Below are positions 44,533 to 54,369 of a DNA stretch of 64,000 nucleotides, one piece after another. Below the pieces are notes generated by a model. It was not told the DNA's origin. It searched no databases and worked only from the letters and a program-made list of their open reading frames with translations. Source of the stretch: Neomoorella sulfitireducens (GTDB lineage: Bacteria; Bacillota; DSM-521; Neomoorellales; Neomoorellaceae). Both the position numbers and the translations under genes were made by a program. The first letter of the stretch is position 1; each line of letters starts with the position of its first letter. The stretch spans positions 62,001-126,000 of the forward strand of contig NZ_JANRHG010000006.1 in the NCBI RefSeq assembly GCF_024733845.1, given 5' to 3'.

Positions 44533-45756
44533 TTAGCGGGGTGCTAAAGAAAGGCGCAGGCGTGCAAACTTGCGCTTGCCGGCCTGGAGGACCGCCCCGT
44601 CTTGTACATTAATCTCGGTATCGGGATCATCCAGGCGCGCGCCATCGAGTTTTACCGCACCCTGGCGGATAAGGCGCCGGGCTTCACTGGTACTGGGGGC
44701 CAGGCCTGCCTGGACCATCAGGCGCGGCAACCACATCCTGGTATCGCTGACAGTCACCTCCGGCATTTCCTCCGGCAGGTCGCCAAGCTGGAAGACCTGT
44801 CGAAATTCTTTCTCCGCCTCCCGGGCAGCTTCCTCACTGTGGTAAAGGCTTACGATCTCCCGGGCCAGGCGCATTTTTACATCCCGGGGGTGCAGGTAAC
44901 CACTGGCAAGCCCCTGTTTTATAGTTTCCAGTTCTTCGAGAGAAACTGTCGTCACCAGTTCGAAATAAGTTAACATGAGTTCATCGGGCAGGGACATGGT
45001 CTTGCCGTACATCTCTTTTGCCGGCTCATTGATGCCTATATAATTTCCCAGGCTTTTACTCATTTTTTGCATGCCGTCCAGTCCCGGCAGGATGGGCATC
45101 ATCATAGCCACCTGGGGTTCCTGGCCAAAATCCCGCTGTAACTGCCGTCCCATAAGAAGATTGAACTTTTGATCCGTTCCTCCCAGCTCGACATCGGCCT
45201 CCAGGGCTACGGAATCGTAACCCTGCATTAAGGGATAAAAGAATTCGTGGACGCTAATAGGACGATTTTCCTGGAAACGGCGGGCAAAGTCTTCCCTTTC
45301 CAGCATCCTGGCTACAGTAATCCTGGCAGCCAGTTGAATTACATCGGCAAAGGTAAGCCGGGCCAGCCAGCGGCTGTTAAAGGTAACCTCTGTCCGGCCG
45401 GGGTCGAGGATTTTAAAAATTTGTTCTTTGTATGTTTCGGCATTGGCCAGGACTTCCCCTTCCGACAGCTGGCGCCTTGTTTCCGATTTCCCGGTCGGAT
45501 CGCCGATTCTCCCGGTGAAGTCGCCGATAATGATAATTACCTTGTGACCCAGTTCCTGGAACTGGCGCAGTTTCTGGAGCACTACTGTATGGCCCAGGTG
45601 AATGTCCGGGGCCGTCGGGTCCAGGCCCAGTTTAACCCGCAGGGGAGTCCCCGTACTGATGGATTTTTTCAGCTTGGCCTTTAAATCTTCCTCCGGGACA
45701 ATTTCAGCTACCCCGCGGCGTAAGACCTTAAGCTGCCGCTCTACTTCCCGTTCCAA
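44533..45756 (-). CDS. tyrS: Tyrosyl-tRNA synthetase (TyrZ-like)
   Basis: A 407-residue class I synthetase. [25 protein letters not shown] holds the HIGH-type signature, and [17 protein letters not shown] the KMSKS motif. A C-terminal S4 RNA-binding domain follows ([31 protein letters not shown]). It lies divergently to the class A PBP gene. The gap upstream of the TTG start is short, about 190 bases, and I do not recognise a T-box there. Confidence 0.95.
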   Translation of the reverse strand: MEREVERQLKVLRRGVAEIVPEEDLKAKLKKSISTGTPLRVKLGLDPTAPDIHLGHTVVLQKLRQFQELGHKVIIIIGDFTGRIGDPTGKSETRRQLSEGEVLANAETYKEQIFKILDPGRTEVTFNSRWLARLTFADVIQLAARITVARMLEREDFARRFQENRPISVHEFFYPLMQGYDSVALEADVELGGTDQKFNLLMGRQLQRDFGQEPQVAMMMPILPGLDGMQKMSKSLGNYIGINEPAKEMYGKTMSLPDELMLTYFELVTTVSLEELETIKQGLASGYLHPRDVKMRLAREIVSLYHSEEAAREAEKEFRQVFQLGDLPEEMPEVTVSDTRMWLPRLMVQAGLAPSTSEARRLIRQGAVKLDGARLDDPDTEINVQDGAVLQAGKRKFARLRLSLAPR

Positions 45757-45945
45757 ACCTTATCATCCCCCATACCTGGCTCTATTCGTACCAGTATATT
45801 TTAGTATCAAAACTATCGTTTTCTACAAAAATGCGAGCCTGTTTAAGTTTAACATATGCCATAAGTAAGCTTCAAGGTCTTATCATTCCCCTGGGGATAA
45901 TCCTGTGTTATAATAAAGAAGCCGCAAAGGAGGTCGTCAGGACAA

Positions 45946-48666
45946 ATGGCATCCTCGAAAAAAAGAAGACGCAAATTAAACGTTTTCCGTGCCCTATTGC
46001 TTGCCCTGCTGGTTCTGGTCATGGTCCTTGTTGGGGCCGGTGCCGGTTTTACTATCGGCGTCATCCGTACCATGCCTGACTGGCAGCCGGATAAGCTCCA
46101 GATGGCAATGACGACATTTATATATGATAAAGACGGACAGCTTGTCGAAGAACTTCACGGTGAACAAAACCGCATTATCGTTCCCCTGGAACAGATACCC
46201 GGAGACCTGCAAAACGCAGTTATAGCAATCGAAGACGCGCGTTTTCATCAGCATTATGGTGTAGATTTAAAGGCAATCTTACGGGCTTTGTGGATTAATT
46301 TACGCAGCGGCAGCATACGTGAAGGTGGTAGTACTATAACCCAGCAGCTGGCTAAAAATGCCTTTATTGAGAAGCCTGAACGTACCTTGAAACGCAAGAT
46401 CCAGGAAGCCTTAATGGCCTTGAAACTGGAACGAACCTATACTAAAGAAGAAATCCTGGAAAGTTATCTAAACATTGTTTACCTGGGGCCCGGGACTTAC
46501 GGGGTGGAAGCGGCGTCACGGTTATACTTTGGTAAATCGGTATCCAACCTGAATCTTGCCGAGTGTGCCATGTTAGCCGGCTTGATTCAGAGCCCGGCCA
46601 ACTACGATCCCCGTTATCATGAAGAGGCCGCCAAAAATCGCCAGGTGCAAGTGCTTAATAATATGGTCAAGTACGGCTATATTACCCCCGAACAGGCAGA
46701 AAAGGCCAGGGAGCAAAAACTGGAATACCGTGAAGCTGCAACAACCAAAGCTGAAAAATTCCCCTACTTCATCGACGCTGTTATTGATGAAGCCGGTCGC
46801 CTTCTGGAAAGCCAGGGTATTGAAGCCGCCGAGCTTTACCGGGGGGGGCTGAAGATTTATACTACCCTTGATCCTAAAATTCAAGCTGAAATGGAGAAGG
46901 TTTACGCAGATAAATCCAACTTCCCCACCAGCAGTTCCGACCGCCTGGTTGAAAGCGCCATGGTGGTCCTGGACCCCACCACCGGTGAAGTACGGGGCGT
47001 GGTCGGCGGCCGGGATTATACCACCAGGAGGGGCTTCAATCGTGCCATCCAGGCTGAACGCCAGCCCGGCTCAACTATCAAGCCCCTGGTTGTCTATGGC
47101 CCGGCTTTGGAAAAAGGTTATCCGCCGGCTTTTGTTATCGATGACGTGCCGGTAACCTTCCCCGGCACACCAAAACCCTTCAGCCCGGTCAATTACGATG
47201 GTCGCTACCGGGGTCTCATCAGCATGCGGGAGGCCGTCAGGTGGTCCGTCAATATCCCGGCTGTTAAAATGCTTAATACTATCGGAATCGATACGGGCCT
47301 TGAATTCGGCCGCCGGCTGGGCCTGCCTTTAAAGGATGAAGACCGCAACCTGGCTCTGGCCCTGGGCGGTTTAACCACCGGTGTCTCCCCCCTGCAAATG
47401 GCTGCTGCCTATGGCGCTTTTGCCAACCAGGGGATTTACATTACCCCCCATTTCGTGACCAAGATTACCGATCGCAACGGGCAGGACTTACTTGTCAATA
47501 AGCCCCAGCGGCGAGAAGTAATGAGCGAGCAGGTTGCCTACCTCATGACCGATATACTGGAAACCGTGGTAATGTCCGGCACAGGTACAAACGCCCAGAT
47601 AGGCCGGCCGGTAGCAGGCAAAACTGGTACCACATCCCTGCCGGATACACCGGAATTTAAAGGCCTCAACGGACAAAAAGACGCATGGTTTGTTGCTTAC
47701 ACCCCTGAACTGGTAGGGGCCGTATGGATGGGCTATGACCAGACCGATGCTAAACACTACTTGAAAAATGTTGCCGGTGGTGGTTACCCGGCTTTAATAT
47801 GGAAAAAAGTAATCGGTGCTGCATTAAAGGGTCAACCCGTCAAGGATTTTCCCCGTCCCGGTGGCATAATCTATGCCGATGTTGATGCTAAGTCAGGCCT
47901 CCTGCCCAGTGACCTGACGCCCAAGGAGTTTATTGTCAAAGAAATCTTTACCCAGAATATGCTCCCCCAAAAAATATCTGATGTCTGGTTCCAGGCCGAG
48001 GTTTGCACTACCAGCGGCCAGCTGGCCTCGCCTAATTGCCCGGATGTTACAACCGGTGTCTTTTTAAAGCGACCCGATGGTTACAACGGACCGGTGAAAC
48101 CGGAAGACGCTTTCCTGGAAGCGCCGGCGGAAGTGTGTACCCTCCACGGCGGCGGGGACGATAGCATGATGGGACAGGTAAGCATCTGTACCGACCCCCG
48201 CCATAACGGCGAACTTATCCTGGCCAATATTCCGGAACCAGGGGAAAGCGGCGGCTGCCCGTCCCAGTATATAAAACATGTCAAACTACCCCCGGAAAAA
48301 ACGCCAACCCAGTACTGCAACCTGCCCGACCACCAGATAAGTAAAGATACCTCGGGAAGCGGAAACCAGGAAACAGGCCCGCCAGCGCCCAATCTAACGG
48401 CTCATTTAGAAGTCGGACCCAACGTTAGCCAGCCCAAGGTGATCCTGCGCTGGGAACTTCCTGAGAAAGGCGATTTTCTTTTTTCTATTGAGCGTAGCAG
48501 CCAGGGTTCTAACCGCAAGAGCCTGGCTATAGTTAAAGATACCACCTATACCGATACCAGTGTAAAACCCGGCTTTACCTACCGTTACCGGGTCATTGCC
48601 CTGGAGGCTAACAGTAAGTCCGGTACGCCGTCGAATGAAGTCACCATTGCCATTCCCAGGAGATAA
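45946..48666 (+). CDS. Class A penicillin-binding protein (PBP1A family)
   Basis: A 906-residue bifunctional peptidoglycan synthase. One N-terminal helix (about residues 12-35) anchors it. The glycosyltransferase domain contains EDARFHQHYGVD and GGSTITQQLAKNAF. The transpeptidase has RQPGSTIKPLVVYG (SxxK), WSVNIPAVK (SxN) and AGKTGTTSLPD (KTG). Residues about 815-900 form a fibronectin type III domain (PKVILRWELPEKGDF, then FTYRYRVIALEANSKSG). A -10 box TATAAT lies at 45909-45914. A strong terminator follows. Confidence 0.95.
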   Translation: MASSKKRRRKLNVFRALLLALLVLVMVLVGAGAGFTIGVIRTMPDWQPDKLQMAMTTFIYDKDGQLVEELHGEQNRIIVPLEQIPGDLQNAVIAIEDARFHQHYGVDLKAILRALWINLRSGSIREGGSTITQQLAKNAFIEKPERTLKRKIQEALMALKLERTYTKEEILESYLNIVYLGPGTYGVEAASRLYFGKSVSNLNLAECAMLAGLIQSPANYDPRYHEEAAKNRQVQVLNNMVKYGYITPEQAEKAREQKLEYREAATTKAEKFPYFIDAVIDEAGRLLESQGIEAAELYRGGLKIYTTLDPKIQAEMEKVYADKSNFPTSSSDRLVESAMVVLDPTTGEVRGVVGGRDYTTRRGFNRAIQAERQPGSTIKPLVVYGPALEKGYPPAFVIDDVPVTFPGTPKPFSPVNYDGRYRGLISMREAVRWSVNIPAVKMLNTIGIDTGLEFGRRLGLPLKDEDRNLALALGGLTTGVSPLQMAAAYGAFANQGIYITPHFVTKITDRNGQDLLVNKPQRREVMSEQVAYLMTDILETVVMSGTGTNAQIGRPVAGKTGTTSLPDTPEFKGLNGQKDAWFVAYTPELVGAVWMGYDQTDAKHYLKNVAGGGYPALIWKKVIGAALKGQPVKDFPRPGGIIYADVDAKSGLLPSDLTPKEFIVKEIFTQNMLPQKISDVWFQAEVCTTSGQLASPNCPDVTTGVFLKRPDGYNGPVKPEDAFLEAPAEVCTLHGGGDDSMMGQVSICTDPRHNGELILANIPEPGESGGCPSQYIKHVKLPPEKTPTQYCNLPDHQISKDTSGSGNQETGPPAPNLTAHLEVGPNVSQPKVILRWELPEKGDFLFSIERSSQGSNRKSLAIVKDTTYTDTSVKPGFTYRYRVIALEANSKSGTPSNEVTIAIPRR

Positions 48667-48670
48667 ATTA

Positions 48671-48702
48671 AAGCCCCGGGATAAAACACCCGGGGCTTTT
48701 TA
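48671..48702. terminator. Bidirectional terminator between the PBP gene and mutS2
   Basis: AAGCCCCGGG / CCCGGGGCTT with an 8-base loop, followed by TTTT on the plus strand and TTTAATTT on the minus strand. Confidence 0.88.
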
Positions 48703-51090
48703 GCGGCTAATATCTACTACCGTAACCCCGCTGCCCCCTTCACCGGCTCCACCAAGGCGGAAGCCTTTGACCAAAGGATGCTGGCGCAGGTAATCATGCA
48801 GGGCTACCCTTAAGGTGCCGGTACCTTTACCGTGGATTAAATACACCCTGTTTAGGCCCGCGAGGACGGCATCATCCAAATAGGCATCGACCCGGTGACA
48901 AGCTTCCTCTACCGTTAGACCCCGCAGGTCGATCTCCGGCCTGATATCGTTATTATCTACTGTTTTAACCGTCCAGCCGTTCCTGATACCTTCCCTTTCA
49001 GGCCTTGTCCCGGCTTCCATCTCTACCAGCCGCAGATCCTTCAGCCTTGCATTAATTCTTAAAATACCGGCCTGGACCACGACTTCTCCCTGCTCATTAG
49101 GAGGGCTGACAACTTCACCGGCCTGACCCAGCCGCACCAGGAAAACCCTGTCGCCCACCCGGACGTTTGCCGGTGGTTGGCTACCGGCGGCAGGCTGGTA
49201 CCGGTTCAGGCTGGCTTCGATGGCATCTTCCAGCTCTTTAAGTTGCCGCTGCGCCCTGGCCAAAGCCTGCTGCTGGCCGCGCAGGCTCTCTTCAGCCAGG
49301 GCCTTTTCCAGGCGGACCATGATTTCCCTGATCTCCGCCCTGGCCTGCCTTAAAAGCCCCCGTGCTTCCTGGCGTGTTTTTTCCATTTCCTTTGCTGCCT
49401 GTTGTTGCCAGGCTTCTTTTTCCCGCTCCAGATCATCCCGGGCCCTCTCGGCCTCCCGGCGCAGAATTTCGGCTTGCTCCCGTTCCCTGGCGCTCAGCCG
49501 CTTATCTTCGGCCAGGCCGGCTATCAGGCGGCTGACGCGCTGGTTTTCTTCGCCAAGAAGGTTCCGGGCTCGTTCAATTACGGCGGATGCAAGGCCCAAA
49601 CGGGAAGCTATGACAAAGGCATTGCTCTCCCCCGGGGTGCCAATGATGAGATTGTAGGTGGGCTGCAGGGTTTCGCTGTCAAACTCGACGGCGGCATTTT
49701 CCACCCGCGGGGTGGCATAAGCGTAGGCCTTCAGTTCGCTGTAATGGGTGGTGGCAATCGTCCTGGCCCCGGCGCCGGTAAGATAATCCAGGATGGCCAT
49801 GGCCAGGGCCGCCCCTTCTGTCGGGTCGGTACCGGCCCCCAGTTCGTCAAGCAGGACCAGGCTTCCCCTGGTTGCCTTTTTTAAAATATACACGACCTGC
49901 GCCATATGGGCCGAAAAGGTACTTAAGGACTGCTCAATGCTTTGCTCGTCGCCGATATCGGCATAAACGGTAGCTGTAGGATCGATTTCCGTACCCTCAC
50001 CCGCCGGCAGGTGCAGTCCGCACTGGGTCATGAGGGTAAAAAGTCCCACCGTTTTTAGCGTTACTGTCTTACCGCCGGTATTGGGGCCGGTAATGACCAG
50101 GGTATCGAAACTTTCCCCCAGGGTCAGGGTAACGGGTACTACTTTTCCTTTGAGCAGGGGGTGCCTGCCGCGGATTATACGCCAGCGACCCTCATTATTT
50201 AACCGCGGTTCTAAAGCTGCCATCTCGCGGCTTAAACTTCCTTTAGCCAGGGTAAAGTCCAGTTCCCCCAGGGCCACAAGGGTAATTTCCAGCCTCTCTT
50301 TTTCCCTGCCGATGAGGTTGCTTAAATGGCCCAGGATAGCCTCTATTTCCCTTGCTTCGGCTAACTTAAGGCGGCGAAGCTCGTTATTCAGTTCTACCAG
50401 GGCCATGGGCTCGATAAACAACGTCGCCCCGCTGGCCGATTGGTCGTGAATTAACCCCGGTACCTGATGGCGGTATTCCTGCTTTACCGGCAGGACGTAA
50501 CGATTATTGCGAATGGTAAACAGGTTGTCCTGGAGATATTTTTGCATTTCCGCGGAACGGAGATAGCTATCCAGGCGTTCTTTTATCTCTTCCTGGGTCT
50601 TGCGTATTTGCTGCCGTAAAGCTAGAAGCCGCGGCGTTGCCCGGTCCAAAACTTCCCCTTCCGGCCCGATGGCCTGGTTGATGGCCTTTTCCAGGTCCCG
50701 GAAATCCCCAATCCTATTAGCCATCTCCCGTAACAAAGGCCAGTTTCCCTCCTGTCCCAGGAGGAACTGCCGCAATCTCCTCCCGCCGTTCAGGGTAGCG
50801 GTAACCTGCAACAGCTCTTCCCCTGTTAAGAGCCCCCCCAGGGCCGCCCGGGTGACCTGCGGCCGGATATCGTAGATATTACCAAGGGGTATGTCGGGAT
50901 AACGCCAAAGTAGCTGCTCAGCCTCGCTGGTTGCTTTAATACGTTTATAAACCTCTTCCAGTTGCCGGTTGGGTTGCAGGCTACGGGCCAGTTCCGCACC
51001 CAGGGTTGAAAAACATTTCTCCTCCAATCGCTCCAGGACTTTATCTAGTTCTAATTTTAAAAAGGTCTTATCCAACCGTTTTGCCCCCAT
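48700..51090 (-). CDS. mutS2: Endonuclease MutS2 (Rqc/ribosome-rescue type)
   Basis: About 796 residues. The clamp/lever region contains IHDQSASGATLFIEPMALVELNNELR. The ATPase has LVITGPNTGGKTVTLKTVGL (Walker A), LVLLDELGAGTDPTEGAALA (Walker B) and TIATTHYSELKAYA. A long charged coiled coil (about residues 515-640) and a KOW-like patch follow. The C-terminal Smr nuclease domain is IDLRGLTVEEACHRVD, then VYLIHGKGTGTLR. MutS2 acts on collided ribosomes and suppresses recombination. ATG at 51090 with GGAGAAGAG is the start. Confidence 0.94.
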   Translation of the reverse strand: MGAKRLDKTFLKLELDKVLERLEEKCFSTLGAELARSLQPNRQLEEVYKRIKATSEAEQLLWRYPDIPLGNIYDIRPQVTRAALGGLLTGEELLQVTATLNGGRRLRQFLLGQEGNWPLLREMANRIGDFRDLEKAINQAIGPEGEVLDRATPRLLALRQQIRKTQEEIKERLDSYLRSAEMQKYLQDNLFTIRNNRYVLPVKQEYRHQVPGLIHDQSASGATLFIEPMALVELNNELRRLKLAEAREIEAILGHLSNLIGREKERLEITLVALGELDFTLAKGSLSREMAALEPRLNNEGRWRIIRGRHPLLKGKVVPVTLTLGESFDTLVITGPNTGGKTVTLKTVGLFTLMTQCGLHLPAGEGTEIDPTATVYADIGDEQSIEQSLSTFSAHMAQVVYILKKATRGSLVLLDELGAGTDPTEGAALAMAILDYLTGAGARTIATTHYSELKAYAYATPRVENAAVEFDSETLQPTYNLIIGTPGESNAFVIASRLGLASAVIERARNLLGEENQRVSRLIAGLAEDKRLSAREREQAEILRREAERARDDLEREKEAWQQQAAKEMEKTRQEARGLLRQARAEIREIMVRLEKALAEESLRGQQQALARAQRQLKELEDAIEASLNRYQPAAGSQPPANVRVGDRVFLVRLGQAGEVVSPPNEQGEVVVQAGILRINARLKDLRLVEMEAGTRPEREGIRNGWTVKTVDNNDIRPEIDLRGLTVEEACHRVDAYLDDAVLAGLNRVYLIHGKGTGTLRVALHDYLRQHPLVKGFRLGGAGEGGSGVTVVDISR

Positions 51091-51156
51091 ATCTTCTCTT
51101 CTCCGGCCTGATGATAACCCGCCCGGCAACCGGGGTCAACAGGAAAATAGCTCCCC

Positions 51157-53745
51157 CTATTCTAACACTCCCCGGAAATAATGACCGCGGGTAATGCCGG
51201 CAGGAGCCAGCTTTTCCGCTTCCCCGGCCAGGGCAGCCAGTATTTCTTTTCCTTCCCCCTTTTCCAGCGCGTCCAGGGCCTCGCGATACAGAGCCGTCAC
51301 CCGCCGGATATAGCCGGGTTCCTTTTCCCGCGCCTCAATCCTTACCCAGGCAAATCCCAGGGCGGCAATTTTATCCAAATGATCTATGAGGCTTAATTCC
51401 CTGGCGTTATATACATAAAAACGGCAATTCCTGTCGGTGGTAAGGGGGAAAACCAGGCCCAGGCGGTCCTTTAAACCGTAACGTCCCTGCCGGCAAGGAG
51501 CCTCGCAGGCCCGGCCGGGCCTTTTGCCGCCGAGACGCGCCCCCACGACGCAATGGGCCGAAATCATAAGGGGCAAAGCCCCGTGCACAACAGCTTCCAC
51601 CGGTAAAGGCGGGTCCAGTTCCCGCAGTTGCTCAAAATTCATCTCCGGGGAAAGGGTTACGCCTTTAAGGCCTGCAGAAGCTAAAGCCCTGAGGGACCAG
51701 GTATTAAAGGCATTAAAGGGATAGTCGCCCCAACCATCCAGGCCGTATCTTTTTATTATCCGCAGGCCGGCCGGTCCGGCAATAAGGATCAAACTGGCGC
51801 CAACAGCAGCCAGCTTTTCAAGCTGCCGGACCACGGCAACTGCTTCGGTCTCATGCCAGATTCGCGGCAGGGCCGGGATGACCGCCGCACCTCTTTCTCC
51901 TGCTGCAGCCAGTAGCTCCTGCAGTTGAGCCTCCTTAAGGGGTGCTTTTCCCTGCCAGACTTCGCCTGTGAGGTAAACCCGCCCGGCCCCGGCCACCAGG
52001 GCGGCCCGGGCACCTTCCAGATCGCCGACGGCTACCGCCAACCGCGGCACCCGGAGGAATTCCAGCCTGCCGTGTGAAAACAGGTCCTCATCTCCCGGAC
52101 CGTGTTCCTTACCCGGCGCCAACCTGGTCTCCCTGCTTCCCCGCCCTCTTCGGGGCAGGAGTTTTGCCACCCTTTCCCGGAATTCTTCCTCCGGCGGTAC
52201 CCGCCGGGGCCATGCTGCCAGGCGTACCTGGCGTAACTTTTCTACAGCCTCCCGGCGGGCACGGTTTAGCTCGCTTAAAGGAACCATCACCGGCCCCGCC
52301 AGGCTGGTAGTAAGTCCGGCCAGCCGGTAGGGTGTATTGCCCAGGCGGCCCAGCTGCTCTACCAGCACCGATTCATCCAGGGGATGGCGTTCTGCCACCA
52401 CGGCAGGTACGGAAGTCCGGGTATGAACCCGGTGCCCCCGGGGATCAATGACCTCGAGCCTTAAAGGCTCTCCCGCCCGGGCCTCCACTTCCATGACCAG
52501 GGGCAGGCGGCGCTCTTCCCGGGGTGCGGCATAGGTGCGCCGGATTTCATTCATAAGGGTGACGTCGCTGGTTTTAAAAATGCGGTCACCTGGCCTGATA
52601 GACGGCGGTAGTTCCAGGGTTACGGTAGTCCCTGCCGGGGCAAAGCTTACTTCTCTCCCCTCCTGCCAGATATGGTGCACCACCAGTCCTTGATGGCCGC
52701 CCCGGCTAATCCAGACTTCCAGGCCGTCACCCTGGCGGAGGGGGGCTTCCAGATGAACGAGGAAACCCTCGCCCTGGCGCCGGCCGGCCCGTCCCAGGTA
52801 AAGGCCGCGGTTGCTTGGCCGGCCATAACTCATCAACTCTGCCCCCGGGTTCCCGTCCAGGTAGCCGGGGGTAAAATCGCGGTTGAAGATCTGGGCTACT
52901 TCCCGTTCTTCTTCAGGCCATACCCGGAAACTTTCCGGATCGGCCATATAACGGTCAATAACCCGGCGGTAAGCCCTGGTAACTACGGCCACATATTCGG
53001 GACGTCGCATCCGCCCTTCAATTTTAAAGGCCCTAACGCCGGCAGCTATCAATTGGGGTACTCGATCCATGGTATAGAGGTCACGGGTGCTTAAAAGATG
53101 TTCCACTTTTGTTTCTAAGGGCCGTCCCCTTTCATCTACCAGCGTATAGGCCAGGCGGCACGGCTGGGCGCAGCGACCGCGGTTACCGCTGCGCCCGCCC
53201 ACCATGCTGCTAAACAAGCACTGGCCGGAATAAGAAAAACAGAGGGCGCCGTGGACAAAGGCCTCCAGCTCTATTTCCACCTGGCTACTGATAGCCTTTA
53301 TATCGGCCAGGGATAACTCCCGTCCCAGGACGACGCGCTTGAAACCCTGTTCCTGTAAAAATTTTGCCCCTTCAGTATTGGTGATCGTCATCTGGGTACT
53401 GCCGATTAGAGGAAGCTGGGGTAAGAGCTGCCTGGCGAGAAAGGCAAGTCCCAGGTCTTGGATAATAATACCGTCTACCCTCGCGCGGCCTAAAAAATAG
53501 AGATAATCCAGGGCTGCCCCGAGCTCCCGGTCGGCCAGGAGAATATTAACGGTTACGTAAACGCGGGTATCGCGCTCGTGGGCATAATCAATTGCCGCCA
53601 GGATTTCTTCCCTGGCAAAATTTTCCGCTCCCTCCCGGGCATTAAATTGTTTCCCGCCAAGGTAAACAGCGTCGGCACCATTGTTTACTGCCGCCCTTAA
53701 AGCTTCCGGGCTACCGGCCGGTGCCATAAGTTCTACCTTCGACAT
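51157..53745 (-). CDS. U32 family peptidase with duplicated U32 region (RlhA/YrrO-like)
   Basis: An 862-residue protein. The first U32 domain (about residues 1-330) has VELMAPAGSPEALRAAVNNGADAVYLGG, FVHGALCFSYSGQCLFSSMVGGRSGNRGRCAQPCR and FKIEGRMRRPEYVA. A DUF3656-like middle follows. A second U32-like half (about 560-860) carries EAVVHGALPLMISAHCVVG, then CEAPCRQGRYGL and DRNCRFYVYNARELSLIDHL. The cysteine sets probably bind an Fe-S cluster. RlhA hydroxylates 23S rRNA C2501, but the exact role here is open. It lies just upstream of mutS2. Confidence 0.9.
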   Translation of the reverse strand: MSKVELMAPAGSPEALRAAVNNGADAVYLGGKQFNAREGAENFAREEILAAIDYAHERDTRVYVTVNILLADRELGAALDYLYFLGRARVDGIIIQDLGLAFLARQLLPQLPLIGSTQMTITNTEGAKFLQEQGFKRVVLGRELSLADIKAISSQVEIELEAFVHGALCFSYSGQCLFSSMVGGRSGNRGRCAQPCRLAYTLVDERGRPLETKVEHLLSTRDLYTMDRVPQLIAAGVRAFKIEGRMRRPEYVAVVTRAYRRVIDRYMADPESFRVWPEEEREVAQIFNRDFTPGYLDGNPGAELMSYGRPSNRGLYLGRAGRRQGEGFLVHLEAPLRQGDGLEVWISRGGHQGLVVHHIWQEGREVSFAPAGTTVTLELPPSIRPGDRIFKTSDVTLMNEIRRTYAAPREERRLPLVMEVEARAGEPLRLEVIDPRGHRVHTRTSVPAVVAERHPLDESVLVEQLGRLGNTPYRLAGLTTSLAGPVMVPLSELNRARREAVEKLRQVRLAAWPRRVPPEEEFRERVAKLLPRRGRGSRETRLAPGKEHGPGDEDLFSHGRLEFLRVPRLAVAVGDLEGARAALVAGAGRVYLTGEVWQGKAPLKEAQLQELLAAAGERGAAVIPALPRIWHETEAVAVVRQLEKLAAVGASLILIAGPAGLRIIKRYGLDGWGDYPFNAFNTWSLRALASAGLKGVTLSPEMNFEQLRELDPPLPVEAVVHGALPLMISAHCVVGARLGGKRPGRACEAPCRQGRYGLKDRLGLVFPLTTDRNCRFYVYNARELSLIDHLDKIAALGFAWVRIEAREKEPGYIRRVTALYREALDALEKGEGKEILAALAGEAEKLAPAGITRGHYFRGVLE

Positions 53746-53785
53746 AGTGCCACCTCAAGGATATTATACCGCCAGGGAAGGGAAT

Positions 53786-53820
53786 AAAAAAACCGGCAGC
53801 GAATATTTTATGCCACCGGC
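53786..53820 (-). terminator. Terminator after the 61-aa gene
   Basis: Stem CCGGTGGC / GCTGCCGG on the minus strand (53819-53793, two G-U pairs), followed by a run of seven T. Confidence 0.75.
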
Positions 53821-53853
53821 CTTAATTTTCTTTTTAAGAAAAAATCAGCCATG

Positions 53854-54039
53854 CTAGTTCTGCTCCACCCGGTTCCGGGCTTTATCATGGGGTAAATAAT
53901 CAACCCCTGTAAACCATTCCCAATTGGACCGCAGGCAATTATAGCGATCGTCCAGACGGGCATAAGCCTCATTTAATTCTTCAACCGTGAGGTCCGGGAT
54001 TACCCGTTTATATTCCTCCCTGGCTAAAGCATAGGCCAT
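53854..54039 (-). CDS. Orphan 61-aa protein under a sigma-54-type promoter
   Basis: A small hydrophilic protein, predicted mainly helical, with a strong GGGAGGAG ribosome site 5 bases before its ATG. It contains LTVEELNEAYARLDDRYNC and the aromatic WEWFTGVDYLPHDKARNRV, with one cysteine. No membrane segment or known domain is recognised. It is flanked by a good terminator, and about 150 bases upstream is a -24/-12 promoter nearly identical to the one before glcD. I infer that it belongs to the same regulon as glcDF. Its role is unknown. Confidence 0.75.
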   Translation of the reverse strand: MAYALAREEYKRVIPDLTVEELNEAYARLDDRYNCLRSNWEWFTGVDYLPHDKARNRVEQN

Positions 54040-54196
54040 CTTTTACTCCTCCCTTAAATATTCCTTTCGTTAGTTTATTTTACCATACTTTTTTAACAGT
54101 TGCGTCATTCCCCGGGCACAAGGTTGTTTTTTTCTTGCTAACGGTCGTAAATCACCCCTGAACGGTTTTTTGTACCTCCCTTCACTATTTTTATAA

Positions 54197-54213
54197 TGCA
54201 AATCTCATGCCAG
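54197..54213 (-). promoter_or_regulatory. Sigma-54 (-24/-12) promoter of the 61-aa gene
   Basis: Minus strand CTGGCATGAGATTTGCA. The GG and GC pairs are separated by exactly 10 bases, and 16 of 17 positions fit YTGGCACGRNNNTTGCW. Transcription should start near 54186. It differs in only two bases from the promoter upstream of glcD. Confidence 0.85.
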
Positions 54214-54215
54214 GG

Positions 54216-54241
54216 CATAAAAAAGGGGCCTTCGCCCCTTG
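54216..54241 (-). terminator. Terminator of the hydrogenase-like sigma-54 activator gene
   Basis: AAGGGGC / GCCCCTT (54223-54240) with a CTTC-type loop, followed on the minus strand by TTTTTT. It stands immediately before the sigma-54 promoter of the next gene, isolating the two transcripts. Confidence 0.85.
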
Positions 54242-54369
54242 AACATCCTTGGGAAAGTCCTCCCTTTTATCAAGCTAAAAACCCGTTCATATATACATAT
54301 TTTTGGACATATATGCCGCTTTATTCCCAGAGATACGGTTTAGTTACGATCTTTATTTTTGTATTACGT

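Larger units (their letters stand above)
54040..54369. other. Intergenic region between the 61-aa gene and the sigma-54 activator gene
   Basis: 330 bases without a gene. It contains the activator-gene terminator, a sigma-54 promoter for the 61-aa gene, and AT-rich sequence with an imperfect repeat CATATAT / ATATATG near 54289-54317. Candidate activator sites are discussed in the findings. Confidence 0.6.

Noticed and set aside
45757-45945. T-box leader upstream of tyrS
   Set aside because: The gap is short and I could not find the T-box core sequence or a specifier-loop structure.
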